This document shows, piece after piece, positions 18,363 to 27,302 of a DNA stretch of 64,000 bases; the first letter of the stretch is position 1, and each line of letters begins with the position of its first letter. The notes under the pieces are model-generated. The model was not told where the DNA came from. It did no database searches and saw only the letters and a list, made by a program, of their open reading frames with translations. The DNA comes from Palsa-189 sp963803735 (lineage in GTDB: Bacteria; Acidobacteriota; Terriglobia; Acidiferrales; UBA7541). Location of the stretch: assembly GCA_963803735.1 (NCBI GenBank), contig CAWDNV010000012.1:283771-347770 (forward strand), written 5' to 3'. The position numbers and the translations under genes are program-made.

Positions 18363-20382
18363 CTATTGCCGCCTAGCCAATTCCTCTATACGTTGCGCCA
18401 CGCGCCGGCCGTCCAGTTCCTGAAAACTCACTCTCACATGGTCTCCCGGCCTTATCCCGACAATCGCAAAATCCACAGCCAAATCTTCGACTGCATCTTC
18501 AACACGGACTTTCAAGTGCCCTTCGCCGACGCCCACAACGTTGCCTTCAACCGTTCGAGCCACCCCGCCCTGCATTCCATTTTTTCGCAACCCTTGCAGC
18601 CATCCTGCCTCGCGCCACGATTCCTGATGCAAGTGGTGGCCCCAGCACGCCATCACTCCGGCTCGGTTGATATATCCCACCATCTTCTCCGGATTTTTGC
18701 GATCGACCACCGGCAACCGCCCCACATTATTGACGAGCATTTTCGTCAGCGCGTCGAACGCGCTTTCGTCCGGATGAGCCACGATTAGCGATCGCGAACC
18801 CGCTTCGATCACAGGCAGGTCTCCCGCCGGATTCTCCTCTAGCCCGCGCAAGATATCGCCTTGCGTGACGATGCCCAGAAGTCGGCCGTCCCCACTGACA
18901 ATAGGCAGCGCCCGATGCCGCATGAATCGGGGATCGCCCGAAGCCATCCGGTCCGCCACCGCTCGCACCGTTTCCTCCGGGCTTACCGTGACCACGCCTT
19001 CCGCCATGATCTCGCCGACCTTGATCTGCTTCATGACATTGGTCTCGTACTCGGAGTGTGTCTCCAGTCCGCGGCGGGCCAACTTCTCCGTCATGATCGA
19101 ATTCGGCAGGAACCGGATAGCGATCGCGGCCGCGATCACGCACACCAGCATCAACGGCAGCACCGAGTTGTAATCCCGCGTCAGCTCAAACGCGAACACG
19201 ATGAACGCAAACGTCGCTCGCGACGCAGCTCCGAACACCGCCCCCATGGCTACCAGCGCAAATGCGCCGGGAGCGAGACTCGCGCCCGGCACAATATGAT
19301 CGATGCCCAATGCAAATACTCCGCCCAGCGCCGCGCTGGCCATGAACATCGGTGCCAGCAACCCGCCCGATGTTCCCGATCCTAACGAGATCACCAGCGC
19401 CAAGCGACTTGAAGACGGCGATCAGAAGCAGCAGCTTCCAAGCCAGATTATTGTTCAGAATGTCGGATATGGTGTCGTAGCCGACGCCCAACACGCGCGG
19501 CACGAAGTAGCCAATGATGCCCAGCCCGAGCGCGCCGATCGCCGGATGCCAGAACTCATCGATCGGCAAACGGTCGAATTGGTCCTCGACCAGATAGAGA
19601 AGCTTCGTGAATCCCACCGCCGCAAAGCCGCAAACCACACCCAGAAGTAGGTAGTAAGGCAGCCCGCCCGGAATAGAGAAATCCGTAGGCAGCATGTGGA
19701 ACATCGCCCCGCGCCCGAGCAGCATGAGATGCACGCTCGTCGCCAGCGTCGTCGCAATCACCAATGGAATAAACGACCGCGCCCGAAACTCGAATAGCAG
19801 AAGTTCGATCGCCAGAATCACCCCGGCAATCGGCGTATTGAACGTTGCCGCCATGCCCGCTCCGGCGCCGCATGCCAGCAGCACCTTGCGCTCCACAGCC
19901 GTCGTCGATAGGAGTTGACCAACGAGCGAACCAACCGCCCCGCCCGTCTGAATGATCGGCCCCTCAGCGCCAAACGGTCCGCCCGTGCCGATGGCAATCG
20001 CGGCCGAAAGTGGTTTCAGAATCGCCACCTTCGCCTCGATACGGCTGTTGGATTTCAGCACCGCCTCCATAGCTTCGGGGATGCCGTGGCCTTTGATCTT
20101 GTCCGAACCGTATTTGGCCATCACGCCAACGATCAGCCCGCCGACCACAGGCATCACGATGACCCAAGGCCCGAGTTGGTTCGCTTCCGGACTTCGGAAA
20201 TGAAAAGACCATTCGTGATAGAACGCCAGGTTGGTGAAGAGGCCGATCAGGTTGTACAGCAAGAATGCGATCAGGCCCGCGGTGAATCCAATGACTGCAG
20301 CCGCTAGAGACACAAAGCCCAACCGGTAGCCCGGCGTTGGTTGCAGCGCCATGGCGCGTTCGCTCCTATCGGTCAAAGACAT
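18363..20382 (-). pseudogene. CLC chloride channel/transporter with C-terminal CBS pair, one frameshift
   Basis: Two minus-strand segments (20382 to about 19400, then about 19403 to 18363) join into one CLC protein of about 665 residues. The CLC signatures are present: GHGIPEAMEA, GAEGPIIQ with the gating glutamate, and GTSGGLLAPMF. Two CBS domains follow (IMAEGVVTVSPEETVRAVAD and SLIVAHPDESAFDALTKML), then about 90 residues of unclear fold. The break is at TTGGCG near 19402, where one extra G shifts KSL from ALVISLGSG into GAGDLV. The second segment is intact to its stop. A start at 20352 (MALQPTPGY) with TAGGAG upstream is better than 20382, where AAGGAG is only 2 nt from the ATG. Confidence 0.85.
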
Positions 20383-20429
20383 TTCTCCTTGGCAGCATGT
20401 AAAGTCGGTTGGATTGCCTAATGACGAGT

Positions 20430-20927
20430 CTACGGAGAGGGGATTTGCTTCTGCCGCTTTCCGATTTCCTTCGCGTAAGCGTTTCGCCGCCGGCCCATGT
20501 TCGCTTCGCCGGAAGCCGCCGCGAGTACTGCTTGCAGCGCGTGCGCCAGTTCGGGCGCGCTCACACGCAGCTCCGCAATCCGGTGCCGCACCAACCGGCT
20601 CAGCAGCTTTTCTCCCCGCGGAGTCACGTGTACGTGCACCTGGCGCCGGTCTTTCGTAGACCGTTCGCGGCGGAAAAGCCCCCGCTTCTCCATGCGGTCC
20701 ACCAGCTCGACGGCACTGTGGTGCTGGATTTGCAGGCGTTCGGCCAGGCCGCGAATGGTTGGCTCCTCATCCGAAGGCAATCCGCGCAACGCCAGCATGC
20801 CCATATACTGTTGCGGCTCGAGGCCAACCGACCGCGCCGCCTTCTCGCTGTTATTCAGATACCGCCGGATCAAGAATCGGAACTGTGCAAGTGCCTGATA
20901 TTCAGCAGTGCTCGTGGATCGGCTCAT
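20430..20927 (-). CDS. MarR-family transcriptional regulator
   Basis: The 165-residue protein has the MarR winged-helix pattern: an N-terminal dimer helix, LGLEPQQYMGMLALRG-like helices, a recognition helix in AERLQIQHHSAVELVDRME, and the wing with DRRQVHVHVTPRG. The C-terminus is basic. The ATG at 20927 is preferred over an upstream TTG because a perfect TATAAT hexamer ends 7 nt before it, inside a 15-bp palindrome; transcription would then start at or next to the ATG. The ligand is unknown; chromate, phenolics or antibiotics are usual for the family. The frameshifted CLC gene follows 48 bp downstream on the same strand and may be co-transcribed. Confidence 0.88.
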   Translation of the reverse strand: MSRSTSTAEYQALAQFRFLIRRYLNNSEKAARSVGLEPQQYMGMLALRGLPSDEEPTIRGLAERLQIQHHSAVELVDRMEKRGLFRRERSTKDRRQVHVHVTPRGEKLLSRLVRHRIAELRVSAPELAHALQAVLAAASGEANMGRRRNAYAKEIGKRQKQIPSP

Positions 20928-20930
20928 ACA

Positions 20931-20945
20931 TACGATTATATCGTA
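20931..20945 (-). promoter_or_regulatory. Palindromic operator overlapping the -10 box of marR
   Basis: TACGATTATATCGTA is a perfect 6-3-6 inverted repeat. On the minus strand it contains TATAAT, 7 nt before the marR ATG. A possible -35 (TGGACA) lies 19 bp further up, and nearby half-sites (TCGTTGTACGA, ACGAT) repeat the motif. A repressor bound here would block the promoter, so autoregulation by the adjacent MarR is the simplest reading. Confidence 0.65.
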
Positions 20946-21012
20946 CAACGACTAGATCGTGTCCAAAAAATCGTAAACAATGTGGATTAGCGAGAATGCG
21001 CCCCTGGGAGAT

Positions 21013-21462
21013 TCAAAATGTCTTTTCCGAATCGACGAGAATCGTAACCGGCCCGTCATTTTCCAGCTCCACAACCATGTGCGCCTGGAAAACGCCGGTC
21101 CCCACAGGAACGCCCAAAGCTTTCAGGCTGGCCGCGTATTCTTCATAAAGCCGATTTGCTTCCGCCGATGGCGCCGCGCGGTCGAATCCCGGCCTCCGGC
21201 CCCGGCGCACGTCGCCATAAAGCGTGAATTGCGAAACCACCAGCGCCGCCCCTCCGCTCTCAAGTAAGGAAACGTTCATCTTTCCTTCACCGTCGTTAAA
21301 AATTCTCAGGTTCGCGGTCTTTTCCGCCAAATAGCTCGCCGCCTCGCTTGAATCGCCTTTGCCGACGCCCAGCAAAACCAGCACTCCGGCGCCGATCTCT
21401 CCCACAACGCGCTTATCCACACTCACCCGCGCGCGTCGCACTCGCTGGATCACCGCTCGCAT
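21013..21462 (-). CDS. dtd: D-aminoacyl-tRNA deacylase
   Basis: The 149-residue protein begins MRAVIQRVRRARVSV and carries SQFTLYGD with the catalytic threonine, plus NDGPVTI near the end, the Gly-Pro motif that excludes L-amino acids. It removes D-amino acids and glycine wrongly attached to tRNA. It has standard length and is probably a single-gene transcript; the gap upstream is filled with repeats. Confidence 0.95.
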   Translation of the reverse strand: MRAVIQRVRRARVSVDKRVVGEIGAGVLVLLGVGKGDSSEAASYLAEKTANLRIFNDGEGKMNVSLLESGGAALVVSQFTLYGDVRRGRRPGFDRAAPSAEANRLYEEYAASLKALGVPVGTGVFQAHMVVELENDGPVTILVDSEKTF

Positions 21463-21748
21463 AACCCTCGTTTAGTTGCCGGCCGTAGATCCTGTGTTGT
21501 GATCCGACATGGTTTGTGGGTCACGGTATTTTATGGTGAGCGCAGCAAATCCATAGCCGCGACATTAAGCCGTTAGAATGCGAACGGCTTCAGCCTGGGT
21601 GCCGCACCCTTCGTTTTTAAGGGTGCGGATTTTTTCAAGCGACAATGAAGCCCCTCCAACCATGGCTCGATTCGGTTTGTGGGTCGCGGCTTTAGCCACG
21701 ACATTAAGCCGTTAGAATGACGGGTGCTTTAGCCGCTGAAGCCCCGAT
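21463..21748. repeat. Repeat-filled gap: two R4 copies around an R2 copy
   Basis: This 286-bp gap between dtd and mutM has two copies of a module (R4): GGTTTGTGGGTCACGG at 21511-21526 with CGACATTAAGCCGTTAGAAT at 21560-21579, and GGTTTGTGGGTCGCGGCTTT at 21674-21693 with CGACATTAAGCCGTTAGAAT at 21700-21719. The first copy has about 25 extra bases in the middle. Between them lies an R2 hairpin. No coding potential is seen. Confidence 0.7.
21602..21635 (+). terminator. R2 copy with perfect terminator shape
   Basis: CCGCACCCTT (21602-21611) and AAGGGTGCGG (21619-21628) form a perfect 10-bp stem with a 7-nt loop, followed by ATTTTTT. This is a textbook intrinsic terminator on the plus strand, but no plus-strand gene ends nearby. 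It could insulate mutM and dtd from antisense transcription or simply be a repeat copy. Confidence 0.7.
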
Positions 21749-22627
21749 TCAGGACGTCCGGGAAGCGCCACGAGTGCCACGCGCTCTGCTCGCTGCCCGC
21801 TGACATCGCGGACAAAAATAGCTGCTGCGTCCAGCAACGATGGCCCGCTGAATCTTCGTTCCGCAGCGAAAACACGGCTTCCCCTCGCGGCCATAGACCC
21901 GGTGCCTGCGTTGGTACTCTCCTGGCTGGCCCTCCGCATCCACAAAATTCGAAATCGAAGAACCGCGGTCTAAAATCGCATGCTGCAGTACTCGCCGAAT
22001 CGCTTTGCGTAACCCCACAAGTTCCGCCGGCTTCAGCCGCGCCGCCAGCCGCGCCGGGTGAATGCGCGCCTGCCATAAACTCTCGTCGGCATAAATATTT
22101 CCGATGCCGCGAAACACTCTCTGGTCCAGCAGCAAAGCCTTGATCCGCGCCCGCCGGCCTGCGAGGCGCGTACTAAAATCCTTGGCCGAAATTTCCAGCG
22201 GCTCCTGCCCGAGGCTATCCTTGAAAGCACCGATCTGATCTTCGCCGACGAGCCGCATTTGCCCGAACCGGCGAATATCCGTGTAACGCAGTTCGCGGCC
22301 GTCTTCCAGTTCGAAGAAGACATGCGTATGCGGCGCAACGGGATCGTCCTGCCTTCGCACGCCCAGCCATCCCGTCATCCCCAGATGCACGATCAGGCTA
22401 AGCTCCCGCTCTGGGCTCTTGGCCCCGGCGCCCGCGCTTAGTTGCAGGCGGATGAATTTCCCAAGCCGCTCGACCGTTTCGATTCGCCGTCCCGGAAGCA
22501 GTTCGGCCAGCGCGACGGGATCCTCTATGAAATCAGTTTTGCCCAAGCGCACCGATAGAATCGTGCGCCCGGGCAACACCGTTCGCAGCCCTCGCACAAT
22601 CGTTTCGACCTCGGGCAATTCAGGCAT
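21749..22627 (-). CDS. mutM: Formamidopyrimidine-DNA glycosylase
   Basis: The 292-residue protein begins MPELPEVETIVRGL, giving the catalytic Pro2 and Glu3 after removal of Met, and ends with a C-x2-C-x16-C-x2-C zinc finger (CFRC ... CPRC). QRVFRGIGNIYADESL is the helix-two-turn-helix region. It removes 8-oxoguanine and related lesions with beta,delta-lyase action. After the finger come about 18 extra residues rich in Arg and Ser, a little beyond the usual end. Confidence 0.95.
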   Translation of the reverse strand: MPELPEVETIVRGLRTVLPGRTILSVRLGKTDFIEDPVALAELLPGRRIETVERLGKFIRLQLSAGAGAKSPERELSLIVHLGMTGWLGVRRQDDPVAPHTHVFFELEDGRELRYTDIRRFGQMRLVGEDQIGAFKDSLGQEPLEISAKDFSTRLAGRRARIKALLLDQRVFRGIGNIYADESLWQARIHPARLAARLKPAELVGLRKAIRRVLQHAILDRGSSISNFVDAEGQPGEYQRRHRVYGREGKPCFRCGTKIQRAIVAGRSSYFCPRCQRAASRARGTRGASRTS

Positions 22628-22645
22628 GCTCGACGTGCTGGAAAA

Positions 22646-23164
22646 CTAAGGAAGGGGCAGGCCGGGGGAAGCGACAATACCGGCCATGCGCAGTATGTCT
22701 TGATATTCTTCGTCCGACACAGGGGAAATGATCAGCCGAACATTCTTCAGGAACTTCATTTTTCGCAGCGCCGGGTTGCTGCGAAGTTCGACGAGGCTGA
22801 CCTGCCGCGGCAGCCTTTCCAGCGCGCGCAGGTCCGCCACCAGGTTCTTCTCTTCCGGGTCCTGCGGATCGGGATACGGATCGCGCGTCACTTCCGCCAG
22901 CGCGTAAAGTGAGCGCTCCGGCGCAGCGTGATAGCAAAGTACGCGGTCGCCGCGTCGCACCTGCTTGAGTTGCCTCACCGCATCGGGCCGCGAGCCCGCT
23001 CCTCGCCACATCTCTTTGCCTTTAACAAACAAAGTATCCCAGTGATAATTGTGCGGATCGACGCTGAACAACCAATGGTTGCGTTTGGATTCCGGTCGGC
23101 TTGTGTGCGCAGTGGAGCTGGTCAAGGGTCTGGATTGTCCCCCATCGGCAAAAGCTAGCCTCAA
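22646..23164 (-). CDS. EVE-domain protein
   Basis: After about 26 unstructured residues the product matches the EVE (PUA-like) domain: HWLFSVDPHNYHWD, GDRVLCYHAAPERSLYALAEV and a conserved C-terminal helix (FLKNVRLIISPVSDEEYQDIL). EVE domains bind modified bases in DNA or RNA, and genes of this type occur in housekeeping and in defence settings. Here it lies 18 bp upstream of mutM on the same strand, which points to a DNA-lesion or modified-base role. The start is uncertain: TTG at 23164 gives this length, and no ATG lies before the domain. Confidence 0.85.
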   Translation of the reverse strand: MRLAFADGGQSRPLTSSTAHTSRPESKRNHWLFSVDPHNYHWDTLFVKGKEMWRGAGSRPDAVRQLKQVRRGDRVLCYHAAPERSLYALAEVTRDPYPDPQDPEEKNLVADLRALERLPRQVSLVELRSNPALRKMKFLKNVRLIISPVSDEEYQDILRMAGIVASPGLPLP

Positions 23165-23383
23165 GTTGTTGCGCTCTCGCCGCTTAAATGAGCTTGAATA
23201 AAGGGAGCACTATACACGCGACTATCGCGGCAGGGGAGCAAAAAGTGATTAGAAGCCTGAAGTTCGGTAAGATTTCGTCCCTGTTCGTTAAAATCTCGCG
23301 CCTGCCTGGTAGGTTTCTTTGGAAGCCGTAAGTGAATTACCCCTTTCCTTTCTTGTGGATAACCTGCAATCTCGCTGACTCGC
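23165..23383. other. Short gap, no gene seen
   Basis: No gene is supported between the EVE gene and the aldolase. A perfect DnaA-box 9-mer (TGTGGATAA at 23354-23362) stands alone and is probably chance. Confidence 0.4.
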
Positions 23384-24151
23384 TCAGCTGCGCTGAAGCT
23401 GCTTTGCCCGCCGCCGTGCTTTGCCGGCCGAAGCCTCGCCCTCGACAGCTATCGGCGCTTCGCAGTTCGAGTCGGAACGAGCCTTGCCGTAACGCTCACG
23501 CGCGGCCACGAGCTTGTCCACATCAGCGGCCGAAAGCACAGTTTGCTTCCCAAGCAACTGCGTCACGAGCGACACCTGCGCAAAATGCTCCACCGTCTCC
23601 ATGCGAAAAAAAGCCGTAAGCAGGTCGGGGCCGTAAGTCACCACGCCGTGGTTAGCCATTAGAATCGAGTCGTAATTCCGCAGCAGCGGTTCGATCGAAT
23701 CGCACAATTCCGTAGTGCCCGGCGTGCCATAAGGAGCCAGAGGCACGCAGCCTAGGGAAAGTACAGCTTCGCTCAGGATGGCTTTATCCAGCGGCAGGCC
23801 CGCGGCTGCAAATCCCGTCGCTATGGGCGGATGCGCATGACATATGGCGTACACATCCGGTCGAAGGCGATAGATCAGCAGGTGCATGGCAAGTTCTGTG
23901 GATGGCGGCCGCGACCCGGAAAGAGGTCTTCCCTCCATGTCCGTAATGACCAGATCGTCCGGAGTCATCATCCCCTTGCTAAGGCAGGTTGGAGTTGTCA
24001 GCACGCGCGATGCCTTGAGACGCACCGAGATGTTGCCGTCGGTAGCAGGTGCGAAATGGCGCGCGTGAATCCAGCGCCCGGCCGTGCAGATTTCTCGCCG
24101 ATGCGCATCTTCGGTCTTGGCGTTCCCGGGAATAATCGCTTCTGGCAGCAT
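23384..24151 (-). CDS. Class II aldolase/adducin family protein
   Basis: The product of about 255 residues has the class II aldolase fold: TDGNISVRL, the zinc ligands in CHAHPP and ANHG, and SKGMMTPDDLVITD. Related enzymes are L-fuculose-phosphate aldolase and ribulose-5-phosphate 4-epimerase, so it probably splits or epimerises a phosphorylated sugar; the substrate cannot be told. The C-terminal 40 residues are charged and not part of the fold. The ATG at 24151 is preferred; a TTG lies just before it. It starts about 9 bp after the gdhA stop, so the two are co-transcribed, an odd metabolic pairing. Confidence 0.85.
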   Translation of the reverse strand: MLPEAIIPGNAKTEDAHRREICTAGRWIHARHFAPATDGNISVRLKASRVLTTPTCLSKGMMTPDDLVITDMEGRPLSGSRPPSTELAMHLLIYRLRPDVYAICHAHPPIATGFAAAGLPLDKAILSEAVLSLGCVPLAPYGTPGTTELCDSIEPLLRNYDSILMANHGVVTYGPDLLTAFFRMETVEHFAQVSLVTQLLGKQTVLSAADVDKLVAARERYGKARSDSNCEAPIAVEGEASAGKARRRAKQLQRS

Positions 24152-24160
24152 CAATCCAGC

Positions 24161-25438
24161 CTAAGCGTAAATACCACGCAGTTTCAGCACAAACGCGACC
24201 CGATCGATGGCCAGCATATATGCGGCGATGCGATTATTCACGCCGTGTGCCTCGGAGTAGCGTACCACTTCGTCGAAGCTGTGCTCCATGACATCTTTCA
24301 GCAGTTCGTTCACGATGTTCTCACGCCAAAAGAACCCCTGGCGGTCCTGCACCCATTCGAAATAACTGACCGTGACGCCTCCGGCGTTGGCCAGAATGTC
24401 TGGCACCACAAAGATGCCCTTGGTATCGATTACCTCGTCGGCGTAAGCGGTAGTCGGGCCGTTTGCGCCTTCGCAAAGGATGCGGGCTTGGATTCGGTGC
24501 GCATTTTCGCTGGTGATTTGATTCTCGACGGCTGCGGGCACGAGCACGTCACAAGGTTGAAAGAGCACCTCTTGTGCAGACATGCGCACGCCGCCTCCGG
24601 GAAAATCCGGAAGAGGCTTATGCTGGCGCAGGACCCACTCCTCCACCGCAGGGACGTCAAAGCCCTTCTCGTTGTAGAGACCGCCATGAATATCGGCCAG
24701 CCCCACGATTTTGTAACCAGCCGCATGCATCAGGGAAGCCGCGGCTGAGCCTACGTTGCCAAAGCCCTGCACCACGACGCGCGTTTCGCTGCGCTGCATC
24801 CCAAGTTTGGCCACTGCCTTATCGCAGGCGATCAGCAGGCCCCGGCCTGTCGCAGCATGGCGGCCTTGCGATCCGCCCATTTCGACGGGCTTTCCAGTCA
24901 CGACGGCCGTAGTAGTGCGCCGGACGTGCATCGAATACGTATCCATGATCCAGGCCATAGTCTGCTCATTGGTGCCCAGATCTGGTGCCGGCACGTCGCG
25001 TTCCGGCCCAAACCATTCGCTCAGCTCGGCTGTGTAACGCCGGGTGATGCGCTCCAGTTCTCCGCGCGAAAGCTTGGTAGGGTCGCAGATAATCCCGCCC
25101 TTGGCGCCGCCAAACGGAATATTTACTACAGCGCATTTCCAGGTCATTTCACTGGCAAGGGCTCGAATTTCGTCCAGTGTGACGTTGGGGGCAAAGCGGA
25201 TGCCGCCCTTGCATGGACCCCGCACCAATGAATGATGCACGCGATACCCGATAAAGACCTCAAGCTGACCGTTGTCGAGAGTGACCGGAATGTAGACTGT
25301 GATCTCTTTGTTGGGATAGCGCATGAAGCGGTACACGCCATCTTCAAGACCCAATCTCTTGGCGGCAATTTCAAAGCGCGCTTCCGCCGAAGCGTAGACG
25401 TTCATTTCATCATGCGGCGAAAGGGTGGGCGTGGACAT
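24161..25438 (-). CDS. gdhA: Glutamate dehydrogenase (Glu/Leu/Phe/Val family)
   Basis: The 425-residue protein has the catalytic PFGGAKGGI motif, the dinucleotide-binding GFGNVGSAAA motif and the family end YMLAIDRV. It interconverts glutamate and 2-oxoglutarate with ammonia. The start at 25438 (MSTPTLSPH) is chosen because AGGAGA lies 5 nt upstream; a further ATG 11 codons earlier lacks this. Length matches the 420-residue hexameric class. The plus-strand MntP-like gene starts about 250 bp away in the other direction. Confidence 0.93.
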   Translation of the reverse strand: MSTPTLSPHDEMNVYASAEARFEIAAKRLGLEDGVYRFMRYPNKEITVYIPVTLDNGQLEVFIGYRVHHSLVRGPCKGGIRFAPNVTLDEIRALASEMTWKCAVVNIPFGGAKGGIICDPTKLSRGELERITRRYTAELSEWFGPERDVPAPDLGTNEQTMAWIMDTYSMHVRRTTTAVVTGKPVEMGGSQGRHAATGRGLLIACDKAVAKLGMQRSETRVVVQGFGNVGSAAASLMHAAGYKIVGLADIHGGLYNEKGFDVPAVEEWVLRQHKPLPDFPGGGVRMSAQEVLFQPCDVLVPAAVENQITSENAHRIQARILCEGANGPTTAYADEVIDTKGIFVVPDILANAGGVTVSYFEWVQDRQGFFWRENIVNELLKDVMEHSFDEVVRYSEAHGVNNRIAAYMLAIDRVAFVLKLRGIYA

Positions 25439-25686
25439 TCTGCTCTCCTGGAACGATGATACGCGACGCAAGCTCCAGGAGCTTGGCTCCGGAAAAAGAT
25501 TTTTGCCGCGCGGGGAAGACCAAGGGGCTTTGGCATCGTCGGCGCGGAGAAGCGCAGTATACGGAGACGCGTGCGCTGGCGCAAGGCTCGACTGCGGCCC
25601 TGAACGAGCGCTTTACGGCCGCCTCTATTCGGTTAGCGACTCAGTTGCCGGAAATCTGCGAAACTGCTGACGGAGCCTCCGATCAA

Positions 25687-26268
25687 ATGTCCTTGAAAAT
25701 AGCCGCCTTCGTATTTCCGCTGGGACTGGATACGCTGGCTCTCGCAGTTGCGCTAGGCCTTCGAGGTTTTCGCCCCTGGCGGCCGGCTTTGATCTTCTCC
25801 GCTTTCGAAGGCGTCATGCCTCTTTTCGGAATCGGCCTTGCCCGGCTTGTCAGCCGGCGCTTTGAAACTGCCGCCGTTGTGACCGGGGGAATCATACTTG
25901 TAGGTCTTGGTATCCATTCAGTCCGGGAAGCCCTTCGCGGCGAAAAAGAAGTGGAACACATCTCCTTCAGTTCATTGCGATCAATACTCCCGGCCGGTCT
26001 GGCCATATCGACAGATGAACTGGCGATCGGATTTCCGCTGGGCGCCTCAGACCTGCCCATCCCTGTCGTAATAATTACGATTGTTTGTCAAACGCTCTTA
26101 CTTGCGTACCTTGGAATCATCGTCGGAAATCGGGTCCGTGCCGGCTTGGCACAAAATGCCTCTCGCTATGCAGGGATTTCAGCAGGGATCGTATTCGCGC
26201 TGGTCGGCCTGTGGCTTATCGTCGAACGCGTTGTTCCACACCTGCTCCATCCATTCGGTTCAAATTAA
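25687..26268 (+). CDS. MntP-like manganese efflux membrane protein
   Basis: The product, 193 residues from MSLKIAAFVFPLGLDTLALAV, has about six membrane segments and two related halves. Each half carries an intramembrane aspartate: GLDTLALAVALG and STDELAIGFPLG. These are the features of the MntP (DUF204) family, which exports manganese. The frame is open upstream to 25456, but that part is polar and unlike the family, so the later ATG is chosen. It converges with yvcK, whose stop is 10 bp away. The yybP-ykoY riboswitch often linked to mntP is not obvious. Confidence 0.78.
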   Translation: MSLKIAAFVFPLGLDTLALAVALGLRGFRPWRPALIFSAFEGVMPLFGIGLARLVSRRFETAAVVTGGIILVGLGIHSVREALRGEKEVEHISFSSLRSILPAGLAISTDELAIGFPLGASDLPIPVVIITIVCQTLLLAYLGIIVGNRVRAGLAQNASRYAGISAGIVFALVGLWLIVERVVPHLLHPFGSN

Positions 26269-26278
26269 GCGTCGAAAT

Positions 26279-27256
26279 TTATTTTTCTACAAATTCTCTC
26301 AGCAGAAGCGAGGCGAGTCGGTTGGAATTGTGGCGCACCACTCCGTGAACCTCGAGCAGATTGTCAAAGATGCATTGCAGCCCCATACGCTGCAGCTCGG
26401 TGGAGTCAACTGCCACCGGCTCTGCGCCCTCGGATTTGTAGCGCCGCAGCACTTCCGGCGCGAGTGGATGATCGTTAATCACCACATAATCGACAATCTT
26501 TTTGCCCGTGTGCTGATGTATGGCGCGCACGTGATCCACGAGCGTGTAACCGAGAGTTTCGCCAGGTTGGGTCATCAGATTGGCGATGTAAACTCGTTTG
26601 GCTTTGGATTTCTCGATGGCGTCGGTGACGCCGGAAACCAGCAGATTGGGAATAACGCTCGTGAAAAGGGACCCGGGGCCGAGCAGAATCAGGTCGGCCG
26701 TGGAGATTGCTTCCAGGACCTCAGGCAGAGGCTTCACTTTTCTGGGAACCAGGCGAACGCGACGGATTCGCACGCGCGTGTGGCCGATGTGGGTTTCGCC
26801 GGCGATCACTTTGCCGTTTTCGAGGGCTGCTTCCAGCGAAACGAGCTGATTGGTCGCCGGAAAGATTCGTCCACGAATCGCCAGCACTTCACTGGTGACG
26901 CGCACAGCGTGCGTGAAGTCCCCGGTAACGTGACTCAATGCCGTAAGAAAAAGATTGCCGAAGCTGTGGCCTCGCAGACCAACGCCGGATTGGAAACGAT
27001 ATTGAAAAAGCCGGCTGAGCAAGGCTTCGTCTTCTGACAAAGCGACCATGCAATTGCGAAGGTCACCGGGGGGCAGCACGCTATATTCCCGCCGCAAACG
27101 TCCCGAACTGCCGCCGTCATCCATGACGGTCACAATCGCCGCAAGATCGCTTATGGGGTGATGAGAATTCCGTCGCTGGCGCGGAGCAACATGGGTTTTC
27201 AATCCGCGCAACAGCGTGGAAAGCCCGGTTCCACCGCCGATGGCGACGACCCGCAT
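26279..27256 (-). CDS. yvcK: YvcK-like gluconeogenesis factor (CofD-like family)
   Basis: The 325-residue protein begins MRVVAIGGGTGLSTLLRGLK, the nucleotide-binding start of the YvcK family, and has the conserved MDDGGSSGRLR, PPGDLRNC and LGPGSLFTSVIPNLLV. YvcK binds UDP-sugars and supports cell-wall growth and morphology on gluconeogenic carbon. The start at 27256 follows the family; a GTG at 27289 and an ATG at 27385 (inside the TPR gene) are alternatives. It follows the TPR gene by 46 bp. Confidence 0.9.
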   Translation of the reverse strand: MRVVAIGGGTGLSTLLRGLKTHVAPRQRRNSHHPISDLAAIVTVMDDGGSSGRLRREYSVLPPGDLRNCMVALSEDEALLSRLFQYRFQSGVGLRGHSFGNLFLTALSHVTGDFTHAVRVTSEVLAIRGRIFPATNQLVSLEAALENGKVIAGETHIGHTRVRIRRVRLVPRKVKPLPEVLEAISTADLILLGPGSLFTSVIPNLLVSGVTDAIEKSKAKRVYIANLMTQPGETLGYTLVDHVRAIHQHTGKKIVDYVVINDHPLAPEVLRRYKSEGAEPVAVDSTELQRMGLQCIFDNLLEVHGVVRHNSNRLASLLLREFVEK

Positions 27257-27302
27257 CGGTCGAACGCGATGAGGGTGTGAACGGTTCACGTGCCGGACGC
27301 CG

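Noticed and set aside
23354..23362. Single DnaA-box match
   Set aside because: Isolated, with no A+T-rich unwinding region or further boxes; expected by chance in a window of this size.
25456..25686. N-terminal extension of the MntP-like protein
   Set aside because: The added 77 residues are polar and unlike the family, while MSLKIAAFVFPLGLDTLA is a normal family start.
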